Below are positions 25,368 to 36,299 of a stretch of 40,715 nt of DNA, piece after piece. The stretch's first letter is position 1, and each line of letters opens with the position of its first letter. The stretch spans positions 960,760 to 1,001,474 of the forward strand of contig WELB01000017.1 of the NCBI GenBank assembly GCA_009602725.1. Direction: 5' to 3'. A program made the translations under genes and the position numbers. The DNA is from Spirogloea muscicola (lineage: Eukaryota > Streptophyta > Zygnematophyceae > Spirogloeales > Spirogloeaceae). The notes under the pieces are model-generated. The model saw only the letters and a list, made by a program, of their open reading frames with translations, had not been told where the DNA came from and ran no database searches.

Positions 25368-26891
25368 ATGGCCGCCGCGACTGCCATGCTGCCGGCGCTC
25401 CTCCTGCTGGCGGCGCCGCTGCTGTTGGCGGAGCTGCCGCACGGCGCCCGCACGCAGGTCCGCGACGGGCCCCCAGCTGTGCCACCGCCATTGCCAGGCG
25501 AAAGACCTCCATTACCGCCTAATGAGCTGTCGAACTGACCTGACCTAACCCTAGTTAACAGCTAACCTAACCCAAGACCTGCAGGCGGCAGTCCTGCTGG
25601 CGGTAGAGGGCCAGTGCCAGGCTAGAGACCTCAATCACCGCCCAATGAGCTGTCGAAGTTGACCCTGGCCTAACCCTGATTGAGAGCTAAGCTAACCTAA
25701 CCCTAAACCTGCAGGCGGTAGCCCTGCTGGCGGTAGAGGGCCAGTGCCAGGCTAGAGACCTCCATCACCGCCCAATGAGCTGTCGAAGTTGACCCTGACC
25801 TAATACTAATGGAGAGCTAACCTACTCCTAAATCCTGCAGGCGGTAGCCCTGCTGGCGGTTGAGGCCACCCATCTCGCCGCCATTCTCTTTCTTCTCCGT
25901 CACGATGCCGTGGCTTACGGCGCCTCCCCCGCGGTGCGGGACCCATGTCGGCTGCTTGCCCGGCGGGGCTGGCTGCCGGCGGCTGCGCTGGGTCTCCTGT
26001 GCGCGCTTGCCGCTGACGCCCTGACCACCCACCTCGTCGACTGCCTCTTCGGACCAGACTTGAGCATCACAGCCCTGTCGCGGCTCGGCTTTGCAGCCCT
26101 GGCCTCGTCTGTGGCGAGGGTTGGAACATAGCTTCGTTGGGCTGCACGCTGCAGTTGCAATCTGAAGTCCTGCACATGAGTAATCTGATTGCTGAGTGTG
26201 AAGCGGGGCCCCTGACTACGCAAGTTCACCAGCAGTCAGGTCCAATGAAACACGTTGGAGCCTTATGTTGGAGCCTTGCTTTCACTTACATTAAAGATGT
26301 CAGTTATACCCTCATAAAAGCATCCGTTTACAATGCTTATCTTGCAGGATTGACCCTTGCCCTTAAGCAACAACCATAGAAGATAAAGTAAAGTGAGCTA
26401 CAAAAACCTGGTAGTCTTGCCAGCAGAGCCATCGAATAAGCCTGTACTGACCACTTATCAGCAGAAATCGGCCGACCAGAAGTCATACTTATCGGTCATC
26501 CTTGACAAAAGTCAGGCCATGGGCGCAGGTGAAGCTGCACGCGTACATGGCAAGGACGGTGCAGTCGCTGCTCTCAGGCGGCGGCACAGCGAGCGTCTTG
26601 ACGGTCACAGCGCTGTGCGTCGTCGGCCCACTTACGGAGGAGCTCCTCTTCAGGCGCTTCCTCCTCGTCTTGCTGACCAAGTGGATGCCCACGTCCGCAG
26701 CGCTGTGCAGCAGCGCGCTGGCCTTTGCTGTCTTGCACGGCTGGCCACGAACCTTCCTCCCCCTCTCTGCCGCTGGCTGCATCCTTGGAGCAGCATATGC
26801 CTGGACGGGCAGCCTCATGGCCCCCATCGCCATCCACGGCGCCCACAACGCCATTGCCCTCGCCTACATTTGGCGACTCCGTCCCGTCTGA
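25368..26891 (+). CDS. CPBP-family intramembrane protease (CAAX protease / bacteriocin-processing type)
   Basis: CPBP proteins are multi-pass membrane glutamic proteases; eukaryotic members include Rce1 and plastid or ER homologues. My model is 25368-25457, 25841-26110 and 26529-26891, phase-consistent, about 240 aa. Exon 1 is a hydrophobic leader (MLPALLLLAAPLLLAEL). Exon 2 encodes helices (AVALLAVEATHLAAILFLL; AAALGLLCALAADAL). Exon 3 holds the family signature: EELLFRR (EExxxR), FAVLH (FxxxH) and IAIHGAHN (HxxxN), ending in AYIWRLRPV and TGA. The three motifs are in the expected order and spacing, so the catalytic core looks intact. The donor of exon 2 (TCT|GTGGCG) is weak and further exons may lie at 26111-26528. 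The junction before exon 2 is triplicated (see repeat). The substrate cannot be told. Confidence 0.85.
25493..25870. repeat. Three-copy tandem repeat spanning a CPBP intron and the start of exon 2
   Basis: The unit is about 126-130 bp: ccaggctagagacctcc, then caatgagctgtcgaag, then (c)ctaacctaaccctaaa, then cctgcag|gcggtagccctgctggcg. The exon-like ends start at 25585, 25715 and 25841. The third continues into the real exon 2; the first two repeat its first 20 or so coding bases behind the same acceptor. The inner part is CCTAA-rich. Confidence 0.9.
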
Positions 26892-27985
26892 AGCTTGTTC
26901 ATCACCTTGCAGGGGGCCCACCTGTTGCAACTTGGTGATCACGGTTTGTAGACTTGCTTGAAGCTTTATCATCAATTCACGTTGCAAGCCCTTGCCTTGG
27001 GATTCAATCAGTGCGTGACATACGCAAACTTTAATTGCAGAAGGATGAGGATGAGGAGGCCCCCTTTGCGCGACGTGAAGTTGCCAACGAGGCACTGACT
27101 GGTCATGCCATCTGAATTTGAGTGCCAGGCAACATCGGTCGGTCAGATCAGCATGCAGATGCAGAAGAGTGCCATCATCTCCATGCCAAGGGAAGCACTG
27201 GCCGTCTGGCTTATCTGTCGACGCTGTATGGCAGTTAAAAGTATATAGCTTGACATATTTTGTGCTATATCCTGTCGGTGGCTCACGTCGTTATTAGACA
27301 AGGATGCTGAGTGGCTGCAAGCATGGACGTGTAAATGCGTGTGCAGCCACCTCAGCATCCTTGTCACATCACCACAGAGCTACCATGGGATATGGCACTA
27401 CCAATCGCAGTCAAAGAGCACGGACCAGACTTGCACATGCAGTTTGTCAGATGTACGTGGATGAATGTCATAACCTTTGAACAATGGAGGTCCTCCCTCG
27501 CCACTTTCTCCTGGTAGTGCGTTCACCGCACTTGTCACAAGTATATCACTTGCCAGAGCCCTTCACATCCCCAAGCGAGTTTACTTCTTATTAGCCTTGA
27601 CAACCAACTTTGGTGGGTGTATTTTGCTAGATTGACTCCTACTCCGTGCTTGGTTGGCCACCTGCGGGCTATCTGCTACTTTGCAGCAGATGCACGTACT
27701 TCGAAAAATTGGAGAGGGCTTAGCAGAGGTCTTATATATACCTCTTTTGTATCTGTGCATGCAAGTGGAATTGAACGTTACTTCCTCGTGGAACACCACA
27801 TCTCACACTGGCTTGTAACGGAGATTGAAGTGTGTCCACCCAACCCTTCTCAGGTAGTTCTTTCAGAACTCAACTCATGTATAATACACTTCGGTGCAAC
27901 ATGTTGTTTCGCGGTCCCATAAAGAATGAATGCAGTCCAGTGAGGTCCATCACCTATTATAGAAAGGTGCCAGGACTCATCCTGA
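26892..27985. other. Intergenic region between CPBP protease and FeSOD
   Basis: Two convergent genes flank this stretch. I recognise no gene. It contains the near-perfect hairpin at 27297-27365 and a TGTAA within that hairpin's loop (near 27330) that could serve as the CPBP poly(A) signal. The rest shows only short unremarkable frames. Confidence 0.4.
27297..27365. ncRNA. Candidate small-RNA hairpin (stem 23 bp, loop 22)
   Basis: The left arm 27297-27319 (gacaaggatgctga...tgca) pairs with the right arm 27342-27365 (tgcagcc...catccttgtc) through 23 pairs with a single bulged base, around a 22-nt loop. Stem length and near-perfect pairing fit a Dicer-type precursor, or a terminator or transposon-derived palindrome. 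No expression evidence is available from sequence. Confidence 0.45.
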
Positions 27986-30002
27986 CTAGTCGTCAGGAGT
28001 TGGCACATCTGGTTCATGAAAGTTGGTCGAAGCCTTGGCATGCTCTAGCCTGTCAGCGACAGTATCCCAAGATACTAGATGCTCCAAAAATGTCTCAATG
28101 TACCTAGCTCTGTCATTCTGCAAGAGTATAGCACAACTCCTGGCAGTGTCAAGTCATCAGGCCACAGAACATAAGGTACATTGACAGAGGCACTCAATGA
28201 AGCATGTGCAAGGTCCTCTTCAGAGCGTTTTCACTGCAGAGCAAGCAACCAGGAGACATAATTATAAGCAGACCCTAGTCAGCTTTTGTGAGGCGGGTTA
28301 GGGATGGGGCGCGCACTTGATAGTCAATGTAGTACGCGTGCTGGAGTACATCAGAGAAAGAAACAAAAGGAGGAGCTCAGACTACGTGCAGCAACATCTC
28401 CACGCATGGTGACCGTGTTACTTATCCACCAATTGAGTCCGCAAAGGGGAAGTCATGCAGATTGTCAATTTGAACGTTTCAGCTACACATGCTTGCAATG
28501 TAGCATGACTTCAGAACATGATCACAGGGCATCGCTCTACTCGTTTGCTGAATATACCTCCCAAACATCCATTGTGAGGAGGGGCTGCAGGACCACAATG
28601 TACAAGCACAAGAAGAGATCATTCTTTAAGTACTGAAGCAGTGCAACATGGGAATATATGAACTGAAGTCAGCTCATCTACAACAAAGCAAGGAGATTGT
28701 AAAGCTGGGGCACAAAGGCACTTACAATCTGATTCAGCTGGAGTGGGCTGAGGGCGTTTGGAGTCTTGTCTACCAGCAACTTCCCATCTTTTGCTGTATG
28801 TAGAAAACTCACGGACAGGCCGACAATAAGCTATGCTTCATAAGCAGAGCAAGCAGAACAACCACTGTCAAGATTCTCTGTGACTTGGACTGTCCATTTC
28901 CTTGAATACATTGCACTGAACAACCACCACTGCAAGGCACTTACCAGCCAACCAGGCCCAACCAGAACCAAATTGTGTGAGGCCTGCTTTCTTGAACTCC
29001 TCCACAAAGCTCGTATAAGACCCAAAATCCCGCTCAATCAACTCCAATAGCTCACCGGTTGGCTTTCCACCGCCCCCGGGCTTCATGGACTCCCAATAGA
29101 ATTGGTGATTCCAGGCCTGCAGGTCAATTGGCTCTTGGCATGAGCAAGGCAGGTTGACGGAGGAGCCGGTGTCTACATTTCAAGCCTCACTTATAATGGG
29201 CATTGCCAGTTCAGTAGCTCAACAGCGCTAACTACACTTGCGAGGCCATCCTTAAACCCTGGCTAGAGCAAGCAAGTCCACCAATTTCCGTGACAGATGC
29301 AAAAACCTAATTTCAGAACCCTGAATGCTGCACACAAGCACTTCTGTTCCTGTAAAGGGTTAGCCAAGAGGATTTAATCACAGAGCTGCGAAGCCGTGGA
29401 CGGAATGTACCTGTCCAGCATTGTTGAATTCAGGTCTAGGGTTGCCCCTGTTGTAGGTGATCCGGACAACCTCCTCGAGCTCAGCCCGCTCCAAGTCCGT
29501 GCCCGCCGTTTGCTTGTTCAGGTTGTCCACATAAGTCCTGTGGTGCCTTCCCCAGTGGACGTTCAGGGTCTCCTCGCTGAGGTTGGGCTCCAGAGCATCC
29601 TGCGGTGTCGCGGCTGCAAGCCCAGATGTGAGGGCGATGAGCAGCCCGCACACGACGAGGACACAACAGCTGCGTCGAATTCCAAGTGCTGAAGAGGATT
29701 CAAACAGCGAGCCCCCACGTGATACATCCTGGCTTTAAGATAGACCCACAGTACTTAGACGAAACATGCCGTCATGGTGCACATGACATAAATGAGCAAC
29801 TCTGAAGGCCGCAGTGGCTGAATGGCTGGGTGCCTAAAGTGCCGTTTCTACGGTAAGTGGAAGGCATGGTCACCAGCGCGTAGGGCGGTGGTAGGAGCTC
29901 GAAGGCGGCGCGCGCGGGGGAATGGCTAGACTGAGCTCGCCCGGCGCCCGGTGCGCGCCATTGCATCTGGCACGTTGGCGCAACAGCAGCTGGCTGAGCC
30001 AT
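27986..30002 (-). CDS. Plastid-type iron superoxide dismutase, 7 exons including two microexons
   Basis: FeSOD converts superoxide to oxygen and hydrogen peroxide. Exons in order: 30002-29874, 29599-29411, 29116-28945, 28793-28726, 28584-28558 (27 nt), 28340-28317 (24 nt), 28117-27986; 246 aa, all phases consistent. Exon 1 gives a transit-peptide-like leader ([16 protein letters not shown]...) and the mature start [10 protein letters not shown], continued by [12 protein letters not shown]. Metal ligands by family are His58 (NVHWGRHH), His110 (AWNHQFYW), Asp192 and His196 ([12 protein letters not shown]). [13 protein letters not shown] and [11 protein letters not shown] are iron-type, not manganese-type, marks. 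The C-terminus runs [20 protein letters not shown] and ends ...PTPDD. The Asp and His ligands lie on different microexons. Upstream, within 150 bases, is the end of a truncated TsaD reading frame. Localisation to the plastid is inferred from the leader. Confidence 0.95.
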
Positions 30003-30150
30003 TGGCGCTTGGATAGACGGCCAGACGCCAGAAGCGAGCGGACTGGTCGCGCGGACGACATTCTGACGACCAAGTCCAAGCGGCTTGAGGGCTCGTCGAG
30101 CGCTGCGTGCACGACGGGCCCTCGCCCGGATGGCCAGCCGGCAAGCTCGC

Positions 30151-31094
30151 TCACCCGGGAGCGCCGCGACGGCGGCCACCGCAGGGACGCCCTGGCGACG
30201 AGCCACCGCCGCTGGGTGGGCCGCGCGAGGCCAGCAGCCTCCGAAGCGCGGCAGCCGCCGGCGGCGGCGGCGGAGGCGGCGGGTGCTCGTCCTGCGCGAG
30301 CTTGGGGACTACCCCGCCCCACAGGGCATGCAACTCCACCTGCCACTCTCAAATTGACGCATGAGAAGTTGCTCGCGTGTGCCCGTCGTGACGAGGCATG
30401 CGCCAATGTCCTGGCGCCACTGTATCATCCCCGCGCGATAACTCACAAGAGACAGGTCCTGGTGGGATGCTCACCTGAGAGGCAAGGGCTTCGCCAAGTA
30501 CTGTGCCGTCAGTGCTGACCTAGAAGACGCCAAGGCAGGCACTTGGGAGGCTGAGCTGCAGGCTAGTGGCCAGCAGTGGTCCATTGCCAGCAGCCTTAAG
30601 TATTGGCAGGCTGAGGCCGCCATGCTTCGTGACATCCATGAAAGCAGAGGCCGGTGGAGCCAACATCAAGAGTCGCACGGTAGAGGCGGACTGCATGAGG
30701 CCATCGGCAGCTTATGACGATTGCCTCGTTACATTCAGCTGTCACTGACGGGTGCAGGGCTTACGACGGCCGCGCCGGTCTCGTCGCAGCTCGTCTCTAT
30801 GCCCAGAACAAAGTGGGGCCCCGCCGATAGCGCGCCGGCGTGAGCAGCGACGCTTCCGCCAGCAACGGAGGCGTCACCTGCGCTACCACCCCACCGCCTT
30901 CTCCATGGGCCGCAACGGCCTGCCGAGGCCTGCAAGCCGCCTCCGCGGCCTCCGGGATGGGAGCTGGAAGCCCGGAGAGCGGCGGCAGCGGGCCTGCTAG
31001 CGCACGGCGAGCCGGGCGTGGCCGGCTGGAGAAGGAGCCAGCATCTGCCGCCACCGCCGCTGCCGCCGCCTCTTGTGCGCGCAGCCGCCAGCAT
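30151..31094 (-). pseudogene. 5' fragment of organellar TsaD/Qri7/OSGEPL1-type t6A synthase
   Basis: TsaD-family proteins make the threonylcarbamoyl-adenosine (t6A) of ANN-decoding tRNAs; Qri7/OSGEPL1 is the mitochondrial form. Exons: 31094-30765 (Gly/Arg/Ala-rich leader, then HFVLGIETSCDETGAAV), 30519-30475 (VSTDGTVLGEALASQ) and 30339-30151 (VELHALWGGVVPKLAQDEH). These match the family N-terminus exactly in order and phase. After DEH the frame becomes polyproline and AAAALRRLLAS, then stops. The remaining 250 or so residues, including the GPG motif and the HMEAH metal site, are not found before the FeSOD gene begins at 30002 or elsewhere on this strand. The gene is therefore a truncated fragment, unless the CCG repeat hides an assembly error. 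A weak GVPAVAAVAALPG|gtgagc in another frame could be the next block. Confidence 0.8.
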
Positions 31095-31186
31095 CCAGCG
31101 GCCGACTGGCGGCAGAACGCAGCCCGCGTGCNCGCCGCCTTCGCCGCCGCGCCCGCCGCCGCGGCGGCCGCCGCGGCCGGGGCGCG
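31095..31186. promoter_or_regulatory. Short bidirectional promoter region
   Basis: Only 92 bases separate the TsaD-fragment ATG (-) from the AP180 ATG (+). The stretch is almost wholly CCG/GCC repeats and contains a single N at 31132. Divergent transcription from a GC-rich core is likely but inferred. Confidence 0.45.
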
Positions 31187-34100
31187 ATGTCGATGCGCAA
31201 GGCCTTCGGGTCGCTCAAGGACACCACGCGCGTCGGCCTCGTGAAGATCAACAGCGAGTATAAGGTACAGCTTCGCAGGCTCTCTCTCCTCCCTGTGCCG
31301 GAGCTGCGCTGCGCCCGGCAAGCCGAGGAATCGCCTCCAGGGCCTTATCGGAGCTGGCCGAAGCTCGTCGGAGCTGGCAGGCTCTGTCGGTTAGGGGACC
31401 TAGTGCACGAACTGTGGCTGTCTTGTCGTTGTTTAGCGGGGACTTGAGACTCCGCGGTGCTCTGTGAAGCTGGATAAGAGTCGTTCGCTGCCACATGAGA
31501 ACACACATTGGCAAGCCGGTGAAGTACAGCAACAAGATGGTTCATCTATCAGTAGCAGAAACATGGAGGCAAGGCACACGCTTGTGAGACTGGGAAGGAC
31601 CTGTCGCCAGCAACGATTACCCTGTTTCGTGTGTTTTAGAGCACGGGCTTGCTTTAAAGTGTTGGCCATTAGGTTTCAGTACCTGGTCATGGAGCTGCTT
31701 TTCTCACAGTGAAGTGTATCGTGGAACAGATACTGGACGTGGCAATTGTGAAGGCCACCAATCATGTGGAGGCTCCACCTAAGGAGAAGCATGTGCGGAG
31801 TAAGTATACAAGGCAAGGAGTCCGATAATTATCTCGTCTAGACTTTGTATTGTTGGACCCTTAGCCAGGTCTTGCTGATTGAGCAGCAGCAGAGTCTGGA
31901 CTTGTGAGTCCTCCTGACTTTTGAGTCCTCCTGGATCTGGATCATTATTGTGTGTCTGGACCAAGCGTTGGGTACAATGACCTAGGCAATCATAGATTGC
32001 TTGGTCTGGCCCAGTACTTCTTTGCTCCTGAAGACAATGTCAGAGGAAACGTTTTGGGTTTAGATGCCTGTGAACAAGATGGTTGACTAATCCATGTATG
32101 CTGTCCACCTATATGCAGCCATCTTTGCAGCCACCTCAGCAGCTAGACCACGTGCAGATGTTGCGTACTGCATCCACGCCTTGGCCAAGCGTCTCTCAAA
32201 GACGCAGAATTGGACGGTATGATCTTGGACCAACTTAGTCCGAAACGCAGTGGAGAGCAGTCCATCACCTTCTTACCGTCAAGCGTGATGTTGAGGAGCT
32301 TGAGAGTCTGTGAAAGAGCAGGTTGTACGAGCCCAGTACTGTGGAGAAGAGCTGTGTTTAGGTCAGGCCTACTGAGTAACTCGGGCTGCTGCTTCTCGTC
32401 CCCTCACTCTCACTTCCAGTCATCTGTTGTACTGGAGCTCGGATTCATTGACACTATTGTCTTGTACTGTGTCAGGTTGCTCTGAAGACACTGATGGTAA
32501 TGCACCGAACTTTGCGAGAAGGGGATCCCACTTTCCGAGAAGAGCTCATAAACTATGCGCGCAATCGAGGCCACATCCTCAACCTGTCCAACTTCAAAGA
32601 TGACTCCAGTCCTGTGGGTGAGTTGTTGTGTGAGTTGTTTGTGGCTCAGTGTCTGCAGGGGGCTGGCACCAATTTCCACATTGTGTGGAGGTCGGACTAA
32701 ATTGAGCATGTTGTGGTCAGCAAGGTCTGCTGGATGGAGAAAAGACGAGTGGGGCATAACCTTCTGTCTGTGTCAATGTGGTGCATCTCATGGACATCGC
32801 CAGCCTGGGACTGCTCTGCTTGGGTGCGCACGTATGCTCTGTACTTAGAAGAGCGCCTGGAGGCCTTCCGGATACTGAAGTACGACATTGAGTCGGAGCG
32901 CTCCACGGTGAGTTGGTGGAGGTGGTCAGCAACTCAGTGGTCTCATTGTTACCAGCTGTCTCAAGAGCAAGAATGAAAAGGTGGCAAGAGGTTGAAAATG
33001 GCCTTCACCTAATGTTGAGTGGTTGTCTTTGAAGGCTGTTATTTCTAAATACACACCTTGGTATGATGAAACTCCACTCAAGTGGCAGCTTAATATTGTT
33101 TGTGCAGGGGCACAGCCGAACAAGGGAGCTTGACTCTCCAGACCTGCTTGAGCACCTACCAGCACTTCAGCAGATGCTTCACCGGTTAATGAACTGCGAG
33201 GTGATTGTGGGCTCTGCTTCATAAGTTGTGTTGGTGTGCCTGTTGGGCAGGTCTTGAGAGTGTGTTGTATCTTTCTCACTGACTAAAGCTTCAGTGCGAC
33301 ACAAAGTTGCCACCTGGATGTCAGTGCTCATTGGGCACCATGCACTTGTCATGTATGCAGCCCGAAGGTGCAGCAGTGACCAATCACGTCATACAGGCAG
33401 CCTTGGGACTGGTGAGATTGAATGTAGTCTTGCACTGTATCAGTATGGTCCCTATCTATTGATACCTCCTTCTGTAACTTGTCACTGCTCTAGAGCTGGG
33501 CTGGCTACCTCCTTCTGACAACACCTGCTGATCAATGTAGACCAGATTTGTCCCTGTAGTAGTCACATCTGTGGAGAGACAATGCCTTTGCGTCTTAATG
33601 TTATGCAATGTGCAACTCTTACTGGCTTTTCCTCTTTCCAGGTGCTTAAGGAGAGCTTCAAGCTGTATCGGGCAATTAATGATGGTATCATCAATCTAGT
33701 CGATAAGGTAATCTGCTGCCTAACGGCTTGCATTCCCAAAGGGCTGCAGCAGCTGAGCCTATGTGACTCTATTATTTGCAATGCTCAGTCTCCGGATGTA
33801 TGTCTAGCCATAAGTGTGCCCTTATCGCCTTCCCCTATCTTGTGCAGTTCTTTGAGATGGCTCGGCACGATGCTTCCAAAGCCCTGGATATATATAAGCG
33901 AGCTGGACAGCAGGTTGGCAGCTTCTTATGCCTGTCAATGTAATAGGTGTCTACTTGTAAGGCACACGGTGTTAAGTTGCCTGACAATGGTCAAGCATCT
34001 ATTCGACAAGCCTAGTCTGTGTTGGAGATCTCAAGCTCATAGAAGGGCTGTCTTGTGCACTCCGTTCCTTGCAGGCTGAGCGATTGTCAGTGTTTTATGA

Positions 34101-36299
34101 CACATGCAAAAGGCTTGATCTTGCGCGCAACTTCCAGTTCCCAACTCTTGAGCAGGTATGCACAACACATATTTGAGAGAGCCAGTTTTACTTCGCTAGG
34201 GAAGGTCACGTGTGTCTGGTTAAAAACGCTCGATGTTGTCTCTTTGAGGATCTTGTGTCCTGCTTTAAAGCAATGAGTATATGTCATTGGTAAAATTGTG
34301 GCTGCTGCTGCTTTTTACCAGTTCATTGCAAGCAACAAGAAGGGCTTGTCACTTCAGCTGCTCTGTGGGGCTGAAAAGTTACCGTCTTGGTGTGTCTACT
34401 GTGTATACACCCTGTGCATGCAGCTGACAATGTATCATTCTTATCTCTACTGAGCAGCCGCCGCAATCGTTCCTTACAACGATGGAGGAGTACGTGCGGG
34501 ACGCGCCTCGGGTTTCTCAACCCAAGGAAGCAACTGGAGTGGGTCCCATATGCCTCTCTGTGATGCAGAGCCCCCAAGGAGTGTGTCTGTGGGAGCTGCA
34601 GTACTGACTGTTGTTGAATGTCTCAAGCATGACTGTGATCAAAGACTCAGGGTGCTGGGCAGCTGAGGAAGGTGTGTGGACATCTCTATGTGAACATGTT
34701 GTTGAGGACGTCGGTGGTGATGGATTCGCTAGATATGTCCAACTTCACAGGACTCTTATGAAGATGACCGCCCTCTGCAAAGGAGGGCTGGACCTTCCAA
34801 TGTTGAGGAGCAAAGGATAAATCAGCCAGTCCGCAACGGGGCACCCCCACCTCCATCAAATTACAATGCTGATAACAGTGACCTACTGGTATACTGCTTA
34901 TGATCTGATGGCCTTTATTACGATCTTCTCATGAAGTTGCTGCTTCTTGTTGGTCTCTTCCTGGTTGTCATGCAGTAGCCATTATCATCTTAATCCACCT
35001 AAGGCTTTTCGCATGGATAAAGTGCATTCGCTCGACTTGGCCTCAAGCACTCTGTGCACCATTTCTCTTTCTGTTTACAGGGTATGGGAGATGACCCACA
35101 TCCAAATGCGAATGCGCTCGAGGAGAGCAATGCACTTGCCCTGGCAATTGTTCCATCAGGTAAGACTTCATCACAACAGGCGTTCATTAGTGACTAGTTA
35201 GTGGATTGACTTGGTGCCGCATCTGACCTTCCTCTGTCCTTTTCCTGTATTAGCTTTGTGTATGCAACATAGCTCTGTGTTTTGTCATCCACTTCTTGTA
35301 CGCTAGGTAAAGTTGCGCAGCTCCTCCTGTGCGGATGATTGACACACAGGCGGTCCGTCAGCCAATGGAGATGTTCCACCGCCACAGGATCAGACAACAA
35401 CAGGGTGGGAGCTTGCACTGGTTTCAGCCCCCAGTCAAAGCACTGCCAATGGGAATGCGCCAGCGTTCACTGGCCAGCTGGTATGTCTCTTGCACCTCTT
35501 GGGCAAGGCTAGCATTGCTGTGCTTGGTCTGGACTTCACGCTTGTTCGTTCTGCAAAGCTGAGCTATCAGAGCACCTATCAACTTGCAGTACATCCCTGG
35601 TCTCATTCACTTAATCGCAGTTCTGCCAATGGTGGTTGGCATCTTGTGTCCCACACTTCAGGAATGGTGCTTTCCTCACGGCAGGTGTGCGTGCTTTTTC
35701 ACAGGCCGGCGGGCTAGACAAATTGACACTAGATAGCTTGTACGAGGATGCCGTCGCTCGCCCTACTGTTCAGTCCTATGCCTACGGAGCTGCAGGCCAG
35801 AACCTGAACACTGGTGCTCAACAAGCAGCCCAACCCTTCCAACCGCAAGCAGCATATCAGGTTGGTCTCCAGACTAAGCTGTGGCTGCCTTTGGTTTCTA
35901 GAGATACTTTTAGCCCCCCAGAATTGACTAGCGAGACGCTTGTACGGCTAGTCTTATAGAGCTTATTGGCTGTGCTGCTTGCAGGCTCCTCTTGATCCGT
36001 TCGCAGCATCATCAAATTATGCGCCCCCCCCAACAGTGCAAATGGCACACATGGCGCGTCATCAGCAGCAAATGATGGCGCCACAGCAGGGACCATACAT
36101 GCAGCCGCAAATGATGCAGCCGATGCAGCCTGCCTACGGCATGATGCCAGTCGCCGCCAACCCCTACGCCCTCAATCCATACGGGATGCAGCAGAACCCC
36201 TACGCAGCTGTGCCAGGGGCGGCACCCATGCTGGCTCTGCCGGCTCCTCCCACTGCACAATATGCCAACAACCCCTTTGGGAATCCTCACCTAATGTGA
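31187..36299 (+). CDS. AP180/CALM-type clathrin assembly protein with ANTH domain, 16 exons
   Basis: ANTH-domain adaptors bind PtdIns(4,5)P2 and recruit clathrin and cargo at the plasma membrane or Golgi. Exons: 31187-31264, 31730-31799, 32119-32216, 32476-32617, 32804-32907, 33108-33200, 33361-33411, 33642-33707, 33848-33913, 34075-34155, 34458-34538, 34826-34888, 35081-35159, 35350-35480, 35705-35860, 35985-36299; 557 aa, phases consistent. The ANTH domain fills roughly residues 1-285: [17 protein letters not shown] (lipid-binding motif), [73 protein letters not shown] and [19 protein letters not shown]. The disordered tail has [11 protein letters not shown] and [17 protein letters not shown] (plant AP180 marks), LDPF, a Met/Gln-rich stretch, and [10 protein letters not shown] at the end; NPF and DPF bind EH-domain and AP-2 partners. 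The donor of exon 11 is weak (GGA|GTGGGT). Start: first ATG, with a second three codons in. Confidence 0.95.

Noticed and set aside
23751-25548. Open frames of 400-560 codons across the N gap
   Set aside because: They exist only because N codons are not read as stops; most of their length is gap.
25540-25710. CCTAA-rich stretch as a real telomere end
   Set aside because: It is inside a tandemly repeated intron with genes on both sides and is not a regular heptamer array.
28317-28360. An altered FeSOD motif DVLQHAYY with W and E replaced
   Set aside because: The DVLQ bases are the intron end. The normal DVWE is on a 27-nt exon at 28584-28558.
29378-29653. FeSOD exon read with an N-terminal secretory-like leader ([18 protein letters not shown])
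   Set aside because: It starts at GTG, and the leader is intron sequence. A proper acceptor lies at 29600 and the true mature start [10 protein letters not shown] is in an upstream exon with matching phase.
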